Program-made: the position numbers and the translations under genes | Notes under the pieces: model-generated | What the model was told of the DNA's origin: nothing | Database searches by the model: none | What the model saw: the letters and a program-made list of their open reading frames with translations, nothing else | Assembly (NCBI RefSeq): GCF_014646075.1 | Contig: NZ_BMMT01000005.1 | Location: 124,001 to 188,000, forward strand | Direction of reading: 5' to 3' | Origin: Saccharopolyspora thermophila | GTDB lineage: Bacteria; Actinomycetota; Actinomycetes; Mycobacteriales; Pseudonocardiaceae | DNA: 64,000 nucleotides | Part shown: piece by piece, positions 1 to 7,553 of the stretch | How the letters are laid out: every line of letters starts with the position of its first letter | How positions within the stretch are numbered: position 1 is the first letter of the stretch

Positions 1-358
1 TGCCGTTGTAGCTGATCCACGACGTCCCGGTGTATTCCCACAGGATGTCGATCTCGTCGTTCTCCAGCGCGTGCCGGGCCGTGGAGGATCCGACGATCGC
101 GCTGAGGTCCCGCACGTCGGCCCCGGCCGCGGACAGCGCGAACTGGGCGATGTAGCCGAGGACGATCTGCTCGGTGAAGTTCTTCGACCCCACCGTGATC
201 GTGACGCCCTCCAGCTCCGGGATCCGCTGGATGGAGCCGGGCTCCACGGCCAGCGGGATCGAGCCGCCGGAGCTCAGCCCGCAGCCGGACAGCAGCACGC
301 CGGCCATCGCCACCGAGGCCAGCTTCAGTGCGCCGCGACGCGACGTCCGCAGGTTCAT
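1..358 (-). CDS. Glycine betaine/choline-type ABC transporter substrate-binding lipoprotein (partial, C-terminus outside window)
   Basis: Only the first ~119 residues are present. They show a basic N-terminus, a hydrophobic stretch and a lipobox (LLSGC), so the protein should be exported and lipid-anchored. The mature part contains GSKNFTEQ, a hallmark of OpuCC/OsmF-type binding proteins for quaternary amines. The start ATG overlaps the TGA stop of the upstream permease (ATGA), so translation is probably coupled. As last gene of the five-gene operon it would deliver the osmolyte to the two permeases. The exact ligand (betaine, choline, carnitine) cannot be read from this fragment. Confidence 0.88.
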   Translation of the reverse strand, partial: MNLRTSRRGALKLASVAMAGVLLSGCGLSSGGSIPLAVEPGSIQRIPELEGVTITVGSKNFTEQIVLGYIAQFALSAAGADVRDLSAIVGSSTARHALENDEIDILWEYTGTSWISYNG

Positions 359-1122
359 CGCAACCCCCTCGGCGACAGGAACGTCTCGGCCAGCGCGCCG
401 AGCCAGTCGACCAGCAGCGCCAGCGCCATCGCCAGCACCGCGCCGACGATCATCACGGTCCAGTCGTTGAGCTTGTAGCCGGTGTCGATCATCTGGCCGA
501 GCCCGCCGGCGCCGACGAACAGCGCGAGCGTCGCGGTGCCCACGGCCAGCACCAGCGCGGTGCGCAGTCCGGCCAGGATGTAGGGCACCGCCAGCGGCAG
601 TTCGATGCGCACCAGGACGCGCCGGGCCGACATGCCGATGCCACGGCCGGCGTCGACCAGCGCGGGGTCGACCTGCTGCAACCCGACGATGGTGTTGCGC
701 AGCACCGGCAGCAGCGCGTAGAAGGCGATCGGCAGCACCGCGATCCAAAATCCGGTGGCACCGCCGGTGACCAGGAAGAACAACACCAGCAGGCCCACCG
801 ACGGCGCGGCCTGGCCCACGTTGGCGATGCCGACGACCACCGGTGTCGCGCGGCGCGCCCACGGCCGGCTGAGCAGCACGCCCAGCGGCACCGCGACCAG
901 CACCACGATCACCGCGACCACGAAGCTGATCAGAAAGTGGGTCCAGGTCAGGCTCAGGATCGTGGCCGCGTTGATGTTGCGCGCGGTCACCTCGTTGCCG
1001 TCCTGGCCGAACGCCCAGACCAGCACCGCGGCCACCAGCGCCACGACCGCCACCGGCTGCGCCAGCAGCCGCAGCCGCTCCGCCCGGCGGAAACCGGAGT
1101 CCGAGGCGAACTGGCTGCTCAT
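355..1122 (-). CDS. Osmoprotectant ABC transporter permease (OpuCD/OpuBD type)
   Basis: A 255-residue inner-membrane protein with about six hydrophobic segments. The binding-protein-dependent permease loop lies near residues 130-170 (LPVLRNTIVGLQQVDPALVDAGRGIGMSARR), which in this family contacts the ATPase. It overlaps the ATPase gene by 4 bp upstream and the binding-protein gene by 4 bp downstream. It carries an extra N-terminal portion relative to the other permease of the operon. The two permeases probably form a heterodimeric channel for quaternary-amine osmolytes. Confidence 0.9.
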   Translation of the reverse strand: MSSQFASDSGFRRAERLRLLAQPVAVVALVAAVLVWAFGQDGNEVTARNINAATILSLTWTHFLISFVVAVIVVLVAVPLGVLLSRPWARRATPVVVGIANVGQAAPSVGLLVLFFLVTGGATGFWIAVLPIAFYALLPVLRNTIVGLQQVDPALVDAGRGIGMSARRVLVRIELPLAVPYILAGLRTALVLAVGTATLALFVGAGGLGQMIDTGYKLNDWTVMIVGAVLAMALALLVDWLGALAETFLSPRGLR

Positions 1123-2294
1123 GACTGGTCCTCGCCCGGATCGGCGTGCTCCTCGCGCAGCGCCTTGATGGTGTTCATGACCGTGTCGATGTCCACCACG
1201 CCGACGTACTCGCCGCGCGAGCCGGTGACCACGGCGACACCGTCGTCGTCGGTGAGGATGGCCTCCAGGGCGTCCTGCAGCGTCGACGACATCGCCACGC
1301 TGTCCTCCACCGGTCGCCCGGCGCGCTCCAGGGACGACACCGCACCGGCGTCGCGGGCGGTGGCCCAGCGTAGCGGGCGGTTGCGCCGGTCCAGGACCAG
1401 GCCGATCGCGCCCCGGCGGGAGCCGAGCCGCTCCCGGAGCGCCGACGGCGGCTCGTCGACGGTCGCGGTGGGCACCTGGCTCACCTCGATCTCGCGCACC
1501 CGGCGCAGCGTGAGCTGCTTGAGCGCGGCGCCCGCGCCGACGAACCCGGCGACCGTGTCGTCGGCCGGGTTGGCCAGGATCGCCTCCGGCGTGTCGTACT
1601 GCAGGATGCGGGACCGCTCGCCGAGCACCGCGATCCGGTCACCGAGCTTGACCGCCTCGTCAAAGTCGTGCGTGACGAACACGATCGTTTTGCCCAGGTC
1701 TGCCTGCAGGCGCATCAGTTCGTCCTGCAGCACGCCGCGGGTGATCGGGTCCACCGCGCCGAACGGCTCGTCCATCAGCAGCACCGGGGGGTTCGCCGCC
1801 AGCGCCCGCGCCACGCCGACGCGCTGCTGCTGGCCACCGGAGAGCTGCCGCGGGTAGCGGTCGCGGAACTCCGCGGGGTCCAGGTTGACCAGGTCGAGCA
1901 TCTCGTCGACCCGCTCGCGGATCCGCTTGCGGTCCCAGCGCAGCAGGCTGGGCACCATGCCGACGTTCTCGCCGACGGTCATGTGCGGGAACAGGCCGGC
2001 CTGCTGGATCGAGTAGCCGATCTCGCGGCGCAGCAGGTCCGGGTCGAGGCCGAGCACGTCCTGTCCGCCGATGGTGATCCGCCCGGAGGTCGGCTCGATC
2101 AACCGGTTGATCATCCGCATGGTGGTGGTCTTGCCGCTGCCGGAGGGCCCGACCAGCACGACGGTCTCGCCCGCCGGGATGGTCATGGTCACCGACTCCA
2201 CCGCGGGCAGCTTCTGCCCCGGGTAGCGCTTGGAGACCTCTTCCAGGCGGATCTCCACGCCGTGCCCGTTTGTCGGAGGGTTGTTGTCAGCCAC
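1119..2294 (-). CDS. Osmoprotectant ABC transporter ATP-binding protein with C-terminal CBS domains (OpuCA/ProV type)
   Basis: A 391-residue ATPase. Walker A is GPSGSGKTT near residue 51, the signature LSGGQQQRVGVARAL lies near 151-165, and Walker B LLMDEPFGAVD follows. Residues from about 255 to the end match the tandem CBS region of OpuA/OpuC ATPases, which senses ionic strength in characterised relatives. This length and layout are typical of betaine importers rather than generic ABC ATPases. The GTG start overlaps the end of the upstream permease gene by 8 bp, indicating a coupled operon. Osmotic gating through CBS is family knowledge, not shown here. Confidence 0.93.
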   Translation of the reverse strand: MADNNPPTNGHGVEIRLEEVSKRYPGQKLPAVESVTMTIPAGETVVLVGPSGSGKTTTMRMINRLIEPTSGRITIGGQDVLGLDPDLLRREIGYSIQQAGLFPHMTVGENVGMVPSLLRWDRKRIRERVDEMLDLVNLDPAEFRDRYPRQLSGGQQQRVGVARALAANPPVLLMDEPFGAVDPITRGVLQDELMRLQADLGKTIVFVTHDFDEAVKLGDRIAVLGERSRILQYDTPEAILANPADDTVAGFVGAGAALKQLTLRRVREIEVSQVPTATVDEPPSALRERLGSRRGAIGLVLDRRNRPLRWATARDAGAVSSLERAGRPVEDSVAMSSTLQDALEAILTDDDGVAVVTGSRGEYVGVVDIDTVMNTIKALREEHADPGEDQS

Positions 2295-2934
2295 GGATAC
2301 CTCTCGAAGTCGTCAACCGCCCGATCAGCACGAAGACCGCGTCCAGCAGCAGGGCCAGGACGATCACGCCGACGGTGCCGGCGACGGCCATGTTCAGCGC
2401 GTTGGCGCCGCCGAGCTGGCCGAGCCCACTGAAGATCAGGTTGCCCAGGCCCGGACCCTTGACGTAGGCGGCGATGGCCGCGATTCCCATCAGCATCTGC
2501 GTGCTGACCCGCATGCCCGCCAGGATCGCGCGCCAGGCCAGCCGCAGCTCGACGCGCGTGAGCACGGCGAACCGGCTCATGCCGATGCCACGCGCGGCGT
2601 CCAGGATCGGTTGGTCGACCGTAGACAGTCCGACGATCGTGTTGCGCACGATCGGCAGCAGCGCGTAGAGCACCAGCGTCACCACCGACGGCGCCACGCC
2701 CAGCCCGAGCACCGGAATCAGCAGGCCGAACAGGGCGAACGACGGAACCGTCAGGATCGCGCTGGACAGGGCGGTGGCGATCGCCGCCCCGGCGGGGCTG
2801 CGGTAGACCGCAACCCCGACCAGGACGCCGACGATCGTCGCCAGCACGATGCACTGCACCACCATGCTGGCGTGCTGGAACGAATCCACCAGCAGCGACT
2901 GCCACCTGGACGCGACGTAATCCAGGAAACTCAC
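2287..2934 (-). CDS. Osmoprotectant ABC transporter permease (OpuCB/OpuBB type)
   Basis: A 215-residue integral membrane protein with five to six hydrophobic segments. The ATPase-contact loop is near residues 110-150 (LPIVRNTIVGLSTVDQPILDAARGIGMS), strongly parallel to the loop of the second permease in this operon. Its GTG start is only 3 nt downstream of the BCCT carrier stop, so the two are almost certainly co-transcribed. The role inferred is one half of the translocation channel for glycine betaine, choline or a similar compatible solute. Confidence 0.9.
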   Translation of the reverse strand: MSFLDYVASRWQSLLVDSFQHASMVVQCIVLATIVGVLVGVAVYRSPAGAAIATALSSAILTVPSFALFGLLIPVLGLGVAPSVVTLVLYALLPIVRNTIVGLSTVDQPILDAARGIGMSRFAVLTRVELRLAWRAILAGMRVSTQMLMGIAAIAAYVKGPGLGNLIFSGLGQLGGANALNMAVAGTVGVIVLALLLDAVFVLIGRLTTSRGIRG

Positions 2935-2937
2935 TCG

Positions 2938-4659
2938 CTACTTTTCCTTCTTCTCGTCACCGTTGTCCTCGACGGGCGTGGTGACCAGCTGGAACTCGCC
3001 GTCGTGCTCCTCGGTGCCGATGATGACCGCCTGCTCCAGCACCTCGGCGCCCTTGGCGTCGCGCAGCGTGATCGGGTCGCTGCGCAGGTCCTTGAGCAGG
3101 GCCACGCACATCAGCACCATGACGATGGCGAACGGGAGCGCACCGATGAAGGTCAGGTTCTGGATGCCTTCCAGCGCCTTGTCCCCACCGCCGCCGATGA
3201 CCAGCATGATCGCGGCGACGGCACCGGTCGCGGCACCCCAGAAGATCACCACCCACTTGCTCGGCTCGATGGCGCCGCGCTGGGACAGCGTGCCCATCAC
3301 CACCGACGCCGCGTCCGCACCGGAGACGAAGAAGATCGCCACCAGGAACATCACCAACACCGCGGTGACCAGCGGGAACGGCAGGTGGTCGAGCACCGCG
3401 AAGGTCTGCGCCTCCGCCGAGCCGTCGCCGTAGACGCCGTTGCCGGCCTTCTGGCTGTCGATCGCGGCACCGCCGAAGATCGCGAACCAGATCAGGCTGA
3501 CCACGCTGGGCACCAGCAGCACGCCGCCGACGAACTGGCGGATGGTGCGGCCCCGGCTGATGCGGGCGATGAACATCGCCACGAACGGCGTCCAGGAGAT
3601 CCACCAGGCCCAGTAGAAGATGGTCCAGCCGGCCAGCCACTCCTGCATCTCCGCGCCGCCGGTGGCCCCGGCCCGCGAGGCCATCTCGCCGAACTCGCTC
3701 AGGTAGGACCCGACGGCGGTGGGCAGCAGGTCCAGGATGAACACGGTCGGCCCGACCACGAACACGAAGACCGCCAGCACCGCGGCGAGCACCATGTTGA
3801 TGTTGGACAGCCACTGGATGCCCTTGGCCACGCCGGAGACCGCCGAGAGGATGAAGCAGACGGTCAGCACGGCGATGATGGCCACCAGGACGTTGGTGCC
3901 GGCCTCGCCGATCGGCCAGCCGGCCGCCTGCATCCCGCTGCGGATCTGCAGGGTACCGATGCCCAGCGAGGCGGCGGACCCGAACAGCGTCGCGAACAGC
4001 GCCAGGATGTCGATCAGCTTGCCGATCGGCCCCTCGGCGTTGCGCTTGCCGATCAGCGGCAGGAACACGCCGCTGATGGTCTGCTTGCGGCCGCGGCGGA
4101 AGCTGCTGTAGGCGATGGCCAGACCCGCCACGGCGTAGATCGCCCACGGGTGTAGCGTCCAGTGGAACAGCGAGGTCGCCATGGCCGTCCTGATGGCCTC
4201 CTCGCTCTCGCCGGGCACGGTGCCCGGTGGCGGGGAGACGAAATGGCTCAGCGGCTCGCTGACGCCGAAGAACATCAGACCGATGCCCATACCGGCGCTG
4301 AACATCATGGCTATCCAGGACACCGTGCGGAACTCCGGCTGCTCGCCGTCCTTGCCGAGCGGGATCCTGCCGTACTTGGAGAAGGCCAGGAACAGGGCGA
4401 AGATGACGAACGCGGTGGCCGCCAGCACGAAGCCCCAGCCGGTGTTGGCGAGCAGCCAGCTCAGCGCCGCGGACGAGGCGGTGCTGAGCGAGTCGGTGCC
4501 CACCGCGCCCCAGACCACCACCGCGAACATGATCAATGCGGTGACGCCGAAAACCGCCCAGTCGGTGCGGGGTTTCCCGGCGAACTCGGGGCTGCCTTGC
4601 AGTTCGGTTGAATGGTGAACCCTGGTTGGGTCACCACTTCGTTCTGTTTCGGTCGACAC
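2938..4659 (-). CDS. BCCT family betaine/carnitine/choline transporter
   Basis: A 573-residue secondary carrier with about twelve transmembrane segments. The N-terminal part contains the GMGIGLMFFGVSEP region, and the family signature around WISWTPFVAMFIARISRGR lies in the middle. The polar C-terminal tail is rich in Glu and Lys (ending GDEKKEK), as in osmosensing BCCT carriers. It is the first gene of the operon whose remaining genes encode an ABC importer for the same substrate class. The GTG start at 4659 is the only reasonable one before the stop-rich upstream region. Substrate specificity is not determinable from sequence alone. Confidence 0.93.
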   Translation of the reverse strand: MSTETERSGDPTRVHHSTELQGSPEFAGKPRTDWAVFGVTALIMFAVVVWGAVGTDSLSTASSAALSWLLANTGWGFVLAATAFVIFALFLAFSKYGRIPLGKDGEQPEFRTVSWIAMMFSAGMGIGLMFFGVSEPLSHFVSPPPGTVPGESEEAIRTAMATSLFHWTLHPWAIYAVAGLAIAYSSFRRGRKQTISGVFLPLIGKRNAEGPIGKLIDILALFATLFGSAASLGIGTLQIRSGMQAAGWPIGEAGTNVLVAIIAVLTVCFILSAVSGVAKGIQWLSNINMVLAAVLAVFVFVVGPTVFILDLLPTAVGSYLSEFGEMASRAGATGGAEMQEWLAGWTIFYWAWWISWTPFVAMFIARISRGRTIRQFVGGVLLVPSVVSLIWFAIFGGAAIDSQKAGNGVYGDGSAEAQTFAVLDHLPFPLVTAVLVMFLVAIFFVSGADAASVVMGTLSQRGAIEPSKWVVIFWGAATGAVAAIMLVIGGGGDKALEGIQNLTFIGALPFAIVMVLMCVALLKDLRSDPITLRDAKGAEVLEQAVIIGTEEHDGEFQLVTTPVEDNGDEKKEK

Positions 4660-4852
4660 AGGTTTCGGCGTCGACTTTCGGCGACGCCCCCTCCTCTCCG
4701 TCGTCGTCAGTTACGACGATCCGCACTAATCGGGCCAGCGGGTGTGCAGGTTGGGTAGCTCGGACCGTCTGCAACCCGTAAACCGTGACCCAGTTGGGTG
4801 AACAAGGCAAGCGCACCTGCGGTCAGCGTGGCCGAACCGACACCTAGACTTG

Positions 4853-5510
4853 ATGCTCGTGGCGGTCCAACTCGCACCTACGCAGGGCGCACTGCGCGTC
4901 CTGCGGGGGGGCGGCGTTGCCCTCACGTCAGCGTCACTGTCCGTGGCCGCGCACGCGGCCGCGGGCGGTTCGTTACCCGATCCGGGGCCGACCGCCGTGA
5001 TCACCGCCCTGCTGGCCGGTGCCGGGGTCGCGCTCGCTGACCGCCAGCGCGGGCCGGGGGGCATCCTCGGGGCGCTGGCGGCCAGTCAACTGGCACTTCA
5101 CGTGTTTCTCCAGCTCGTGGCGTCGCACCAGGACGGCGCCGGGCACCCCGGGATGCCGTTCTCGCCGCTGGCCATGACGCTGGGCCACGGCGTGGTGGTG
5201 CTGCTGACCGGGCTCGCGATGGGCCACGCGGAGCGTGCACTCTTCGTAGCTGCCCGCCTGCTGGCCCGGGTGCTGCCGCGCCGCCCGAAGCCGCTACTGA
5301 TCGTGACCGCGCTGCGCACGGTGTGCATTCCCGCGACCACGGTGCGTATCCTCGCGCAGCTCTTTCATCAGCGCATACACGCCCGCAGAGGGCCTCCGAA
5401 ATCTCCCGCACGAGCGACCGGTCGCGCGGATTCCGCCACGTGGCGGTTGCTCTTTCGTCATTCCAGCGCCTATACGCGCGCGGATATAACAAGACAACGG
5501 GAGATTTCAA
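4853..5510 (+). CDS. Hypothetical multi-pass membrane protein with no in-frame stop of its own
   Basis: The reading frame starting at ATG 4853 encodes several clear hydrophobic segments in the first ~130 residues and a basic tail around RPKPLLIVTALRT...RRGPP near residue 180. The frame then continues open through the next gene until the CopC stop at 6760. I set the end at the beginning of the DUF1775 gene because the later part of the frame is plainly an antisense-like shadow of that gene, but the true C-terminus is unknown. A lost stop codon, a small indel near 5390-5400, or a sequencing error would explain it. Position just before DUF1775 and CopC suggests a copper-related membrane role, but I do not recognise a named family. 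Confidence 0.5.
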
Positions 5511-6227
5511 GTGAACATGTCGACAAATCGATTCGCGGTGCGATCCGCGGCGCTGACGGCGGCCTGCGGGATCGTTGCACTGTTGGGAACGGGGACGGCT
5601 TTCGCACACGTGACGGCACAGCCGGGCAAGGCGGAGAAGGGCGGCCACGCAAAGATCGCATTCCGCGTCCCGAACGAGCGGCCGAACGCCTCGACCGTGC
5701 AGGTCAAAGTGACGTTCCCGGAGCAGTTCCCGCTCAGCTCGGTGCGCACCAAGCCGATGCCCGGCTGGACCGCGCAGGTGGAGCGGGTGAAGATCGCGCC
5801 GGTTGTGGTGGAGGGCGCCCAGATCGACGAGGCTGTGCGCAGCATCACATGGACCGCGCAGCCCGGCACCCGGATCGGGCCGAACGAGTTCACCGAGTTC
5901 GAGGCAACCCTCGGAACCCTGCCGGTCAACACCGACCGGCTCGTGATGCCCACCACACAGACCTACGACAACGGCGAGGTGGTGAACTGGGACGCGCCGC
6001 CACCCGCCCCGGGTGCCGAGGAGCCGGCGCACCCGGCTCCGACGCTGGAGCTGGTCGACGAGGCCGAGGGCGAGCACTCGCACGGCGCGGCACCCGCCCC
6101 GGAGGCGAGCGCGGGGTCCGCCGACGACACCGCCCGCTGGCTCGGTGGTGCCGGACTCGGGGTCGGCGCGCTGGGCCTCGGCGTCGGGGTGGGTGCCCTG
6201 GTGCGCAGCCGGAAGGCGCAGCCATGA
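5511..6227 (+). CDS. YcnI-like DUF1775 secreted protein
   Basis: A 238-residue protein with a signal peptide (cleavage after the TAFA segment near residue 30) so that the mature protein begins with His-Val (AHVTAQPG), the metal-binding N-terminus typical of YcnI. The DUF1775 domain spans about 30-165. A Pro/Ala-rich linker follows, then a C-terminal membrane segment and a short basic tail. The GTG start has a GGGAG ribosome-binding site 7 nt upstream; an ATG two codons later is possible. Its stop overlaps the CopC-like start (ATGA). Copper binding is known for YcnI proteins; here it is inferred from family and neighbour. Confidence 0.9.
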   Translation: MNMSTNRFAVRSAALTAACGIVALLGTGTAFAHVTAQPGKAEKGGHAKIAFRVPNERPNASTVQVKVTFPEQFPLSSVRTKPMPGWTAQVERVKIAPVVVEGAQIDEAVRSITWTAQPGTRIGPNEFTEFEATLGTLPVNTDRLVMPTTQTYDNGEVVNWDAPPPAPGAEEPAHPAPTLELVDEAEGEHSHGAAPAPEASAGSADDTARWLGGAGLGVGALGLGVGVGALVRSRKAQP

Positions 6228-6760
6228 GGCGCGTGCTCGCGATCGCCGCGCTCGCGCTGGTGGCGCTGTTCGGCGGCGCGGGCACCGCGCTGGCGCACAA
6301 CGTGCTGGTCAGCAGCGACCCGCCGGAGGGCGCGCAGCTCGCCGTCGGGCCGAGCGAGGTCCGGTTGACCTTCGACCAGCCGGTGCGCGCCGGCGAGGGC
6401 TACAACACGGTGACGGTGGTCGGCCCGGACGGGATGTACTGGACCGACGGGCAGGTGCGGGTTGAGGGCACGTCGGTGATCGCGCCGGTCCGCCAGCTCG
6501 GCCCGGCCGGGACCTACACGATCGGCTACCGGATCCTGTCCAACGACGGCCACCCGGTCCCGGGCAAGGTCACCTTCACCCTGACGGCCCCGGGCGGCGG
6601 CACCCCGGCCCCGCCCCCGCAGCACGCGGACCACCCGGACCAGCAGGCGAACCCGGCGGAGCCGGGGGGCATGCCGGTCTGGCCGTGGATCGCGGGTGCG
6701 GTGGTCCTGGTGGTTCTGGGCCTGGTCCTGGCCCTTCGCCTCGGCAAGCCCAGGAGCTGA
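6224..6760 (+). CDS. CopC-like copper resistance domain protein
   Basis: A 178-residue exported protein. After a signal peptide ending ALAHN, the mature N-terminal His (HNVLVSSDPPEGAQL) matches the CopC copper ligand position, and a second conserved His sits in SNDGHPVPGKVTF. The CopC fold covers about residues 26-125, then a His/Pro-rich linker, one C-terminal transmembrane helix and a short basic end. It is translationally coupled to the DUF1775 gene by ATGA overlap. No CopD-like permease follows here, so copper would be chaperoned or buffered at the cell surface rather than imported by a neighbouring product. Confidence 0.9.
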   Translation: MRRVLAIAALALVALFGGAGTALAHNVLVSSDPPEGAQLAVGPSEVRLTFDQPVRAGEGYNTVTVVGPDGMYWTDGQVRVEGTSVIAPVRQLGPAGTYTIGYRILSNDGHPVPGKVTFTLTAPGGGTPAPPPQHADHPDQQANPAEPGGMPVWPWIAGAVVLVVLGLVLALRLGKPRS

Positions 6761-6776
6761 CCCGATCAACCGACGA

Positions 6777-6819
6777 GTGACGGGCACCTTTCGACCGAGC
6801 AGGTGAAGGTGCCCGTCAC
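6777..6819. terminator. Bidirectional terminator hairpin
   Basis: Perfect 14-bp stem GTGACGGGCACCTT / AAGGTGCCCGTCAC with a 15-nt loop, located between the CopC-like gene (plus) and the DUF397 gene (minus) that converge on it. Confidence 0.75.
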
Positions 6820-6829
6820 CGACAACGGC

Positions 6830-7027
6830 TCAGCGGTCGAACCGACCGGCCTTCACGCCACCGATGAAGCTGCGGAACGCAGCGGCGGACGTGGCGAGAA
6901 CGGGCGAGGAGTCGCCCAACTTCGAGTCGCGCACCAACGCGCGCCCCGGCAGGTTCACCGCGACTTCGACGCAGGCGTTGGCCTGCGCGCTGCGGCTCGA
7001 CTTCCGCCACTGGGATTGGGTGCTCAC
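6830..7027 (-). CDS. DUF397 domain protein
   Basis: A 65-residue protein covered entirely by a DUF397 domain: W-R-K-S-S-R-S near the start, the C-V-E-V core, then VRDSKLG and a C-terminal F-x-x-F-I-G-G-V-K-A-G segment. GTG start at 7027 with AAGGAG 6 nt upstream. The 18-nt gap to the preceding DUF397 gene indicates one transcript. DUF397 proteins usually sit next to an XRE regulator and are thought to modulate it; here no XRE gene is adjacent, the nearest being at 12011-13381. Confidence 0.88.
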   Translation of the reverse strand: MSTQSQWRKSSRSAQANACVEVAVNLPGRALVRDSKLGDSSPVLATSAAAFRSFIGGVKAGRFDR

Positions 7028-7045
7028 GATCTACTCCTTCGGACC

Positions 7046-7249
7046 TCAGCCGTCGTACCTGCCGCTCTTGATCGCGGCGACGAACGCTGCCCACTGGTCG
7101 GCCGTCGCGGTGAAGTACCCGGCCGCGCGGTTCTTGGTGTCGCGGACGGCCGCACCGTCACCAACTCGACCGACCTCGACGCAGTTGGTCTCCTGGCTGC
7201 TCCGGCTCGACTTCCGCCAGCCGACGACAGCGGGCTGCTCTAACGTCAC
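7046..7249 (-). CDS. DUF397 domain protein
   Basis: A 67-residue second DUF397 copy (GWRKSSRSSQETNCVEVG, then VRDTKNRAAGYFTAT and WAAFVAAIKSGRYDG). I chose the GTG at 7249 because GGAG lies 8 nt upstream; a longer frame to 7357 adds residues that do not resemble the family. It heads a two-gene unit with the following DUF397 gene. The two copies differ considerably, so this is an old rather than a recent duplication. Confidence 0.85.
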   Translation of the reverse strand: MTLEQPAVVGWRKSSRSSQETNCVEVGRVGDGAAVRDTKNRAAGYFTATADQWAAFVAAIKSGRYDG

Positions 7250-7553
7250 TTCATCGTCTCCTTCTGGTTGAGGACGCGAGCGACAAGTCCGGCTGTGGCG
7301 TCCGAGCTTATTCGCCACCCGCTCGAGATCTTCTCGCGCTGAGACGAATGCTTTCACGTCTGTCTCGTCACACAGAAACGCCGATGACGTGTGCGGTGAT
7401 CATCACCGGGTAAGTTGGCCTGCCTTTCTGGGGCGGGTCGACGGAGTCGACGAGTGGTCACCGGCGTCGGCCGTGGTTCGGCGTCGGTGTGCTGGTCTGG
7501 GGTATTGGTCTTGGGCTTTCGAACCAGCCTCTGGGCTCTGAGCTCCTTCTGGC
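7250..7553. other. Intergenic region between DUF397 pair and the first HAD-PvcA-like gene
   Basis: No convincing coding frame on either strand. It should contain the promoter of the DUF397 pair (minus). The only structure noticed is a 15-bp perfect inverted repeat CGGTGAT-C-ATCACCG at 7394-7408, a possible operator. Confidence 0.5.

Noticed and set aside
328-1857. A 509-residue plus-strand open frame opposite the ABC operon
   Set aside because: Arg/His/Gln-rich shadow frame typical of antisense in GC-rich DNA; the minus-strand genes have clear domain motifs.
2230-4155. A 641-residue plus-strand frame
   Set aside because: Antisense of permease and BCCT genes, whose sequences are unmistakable.
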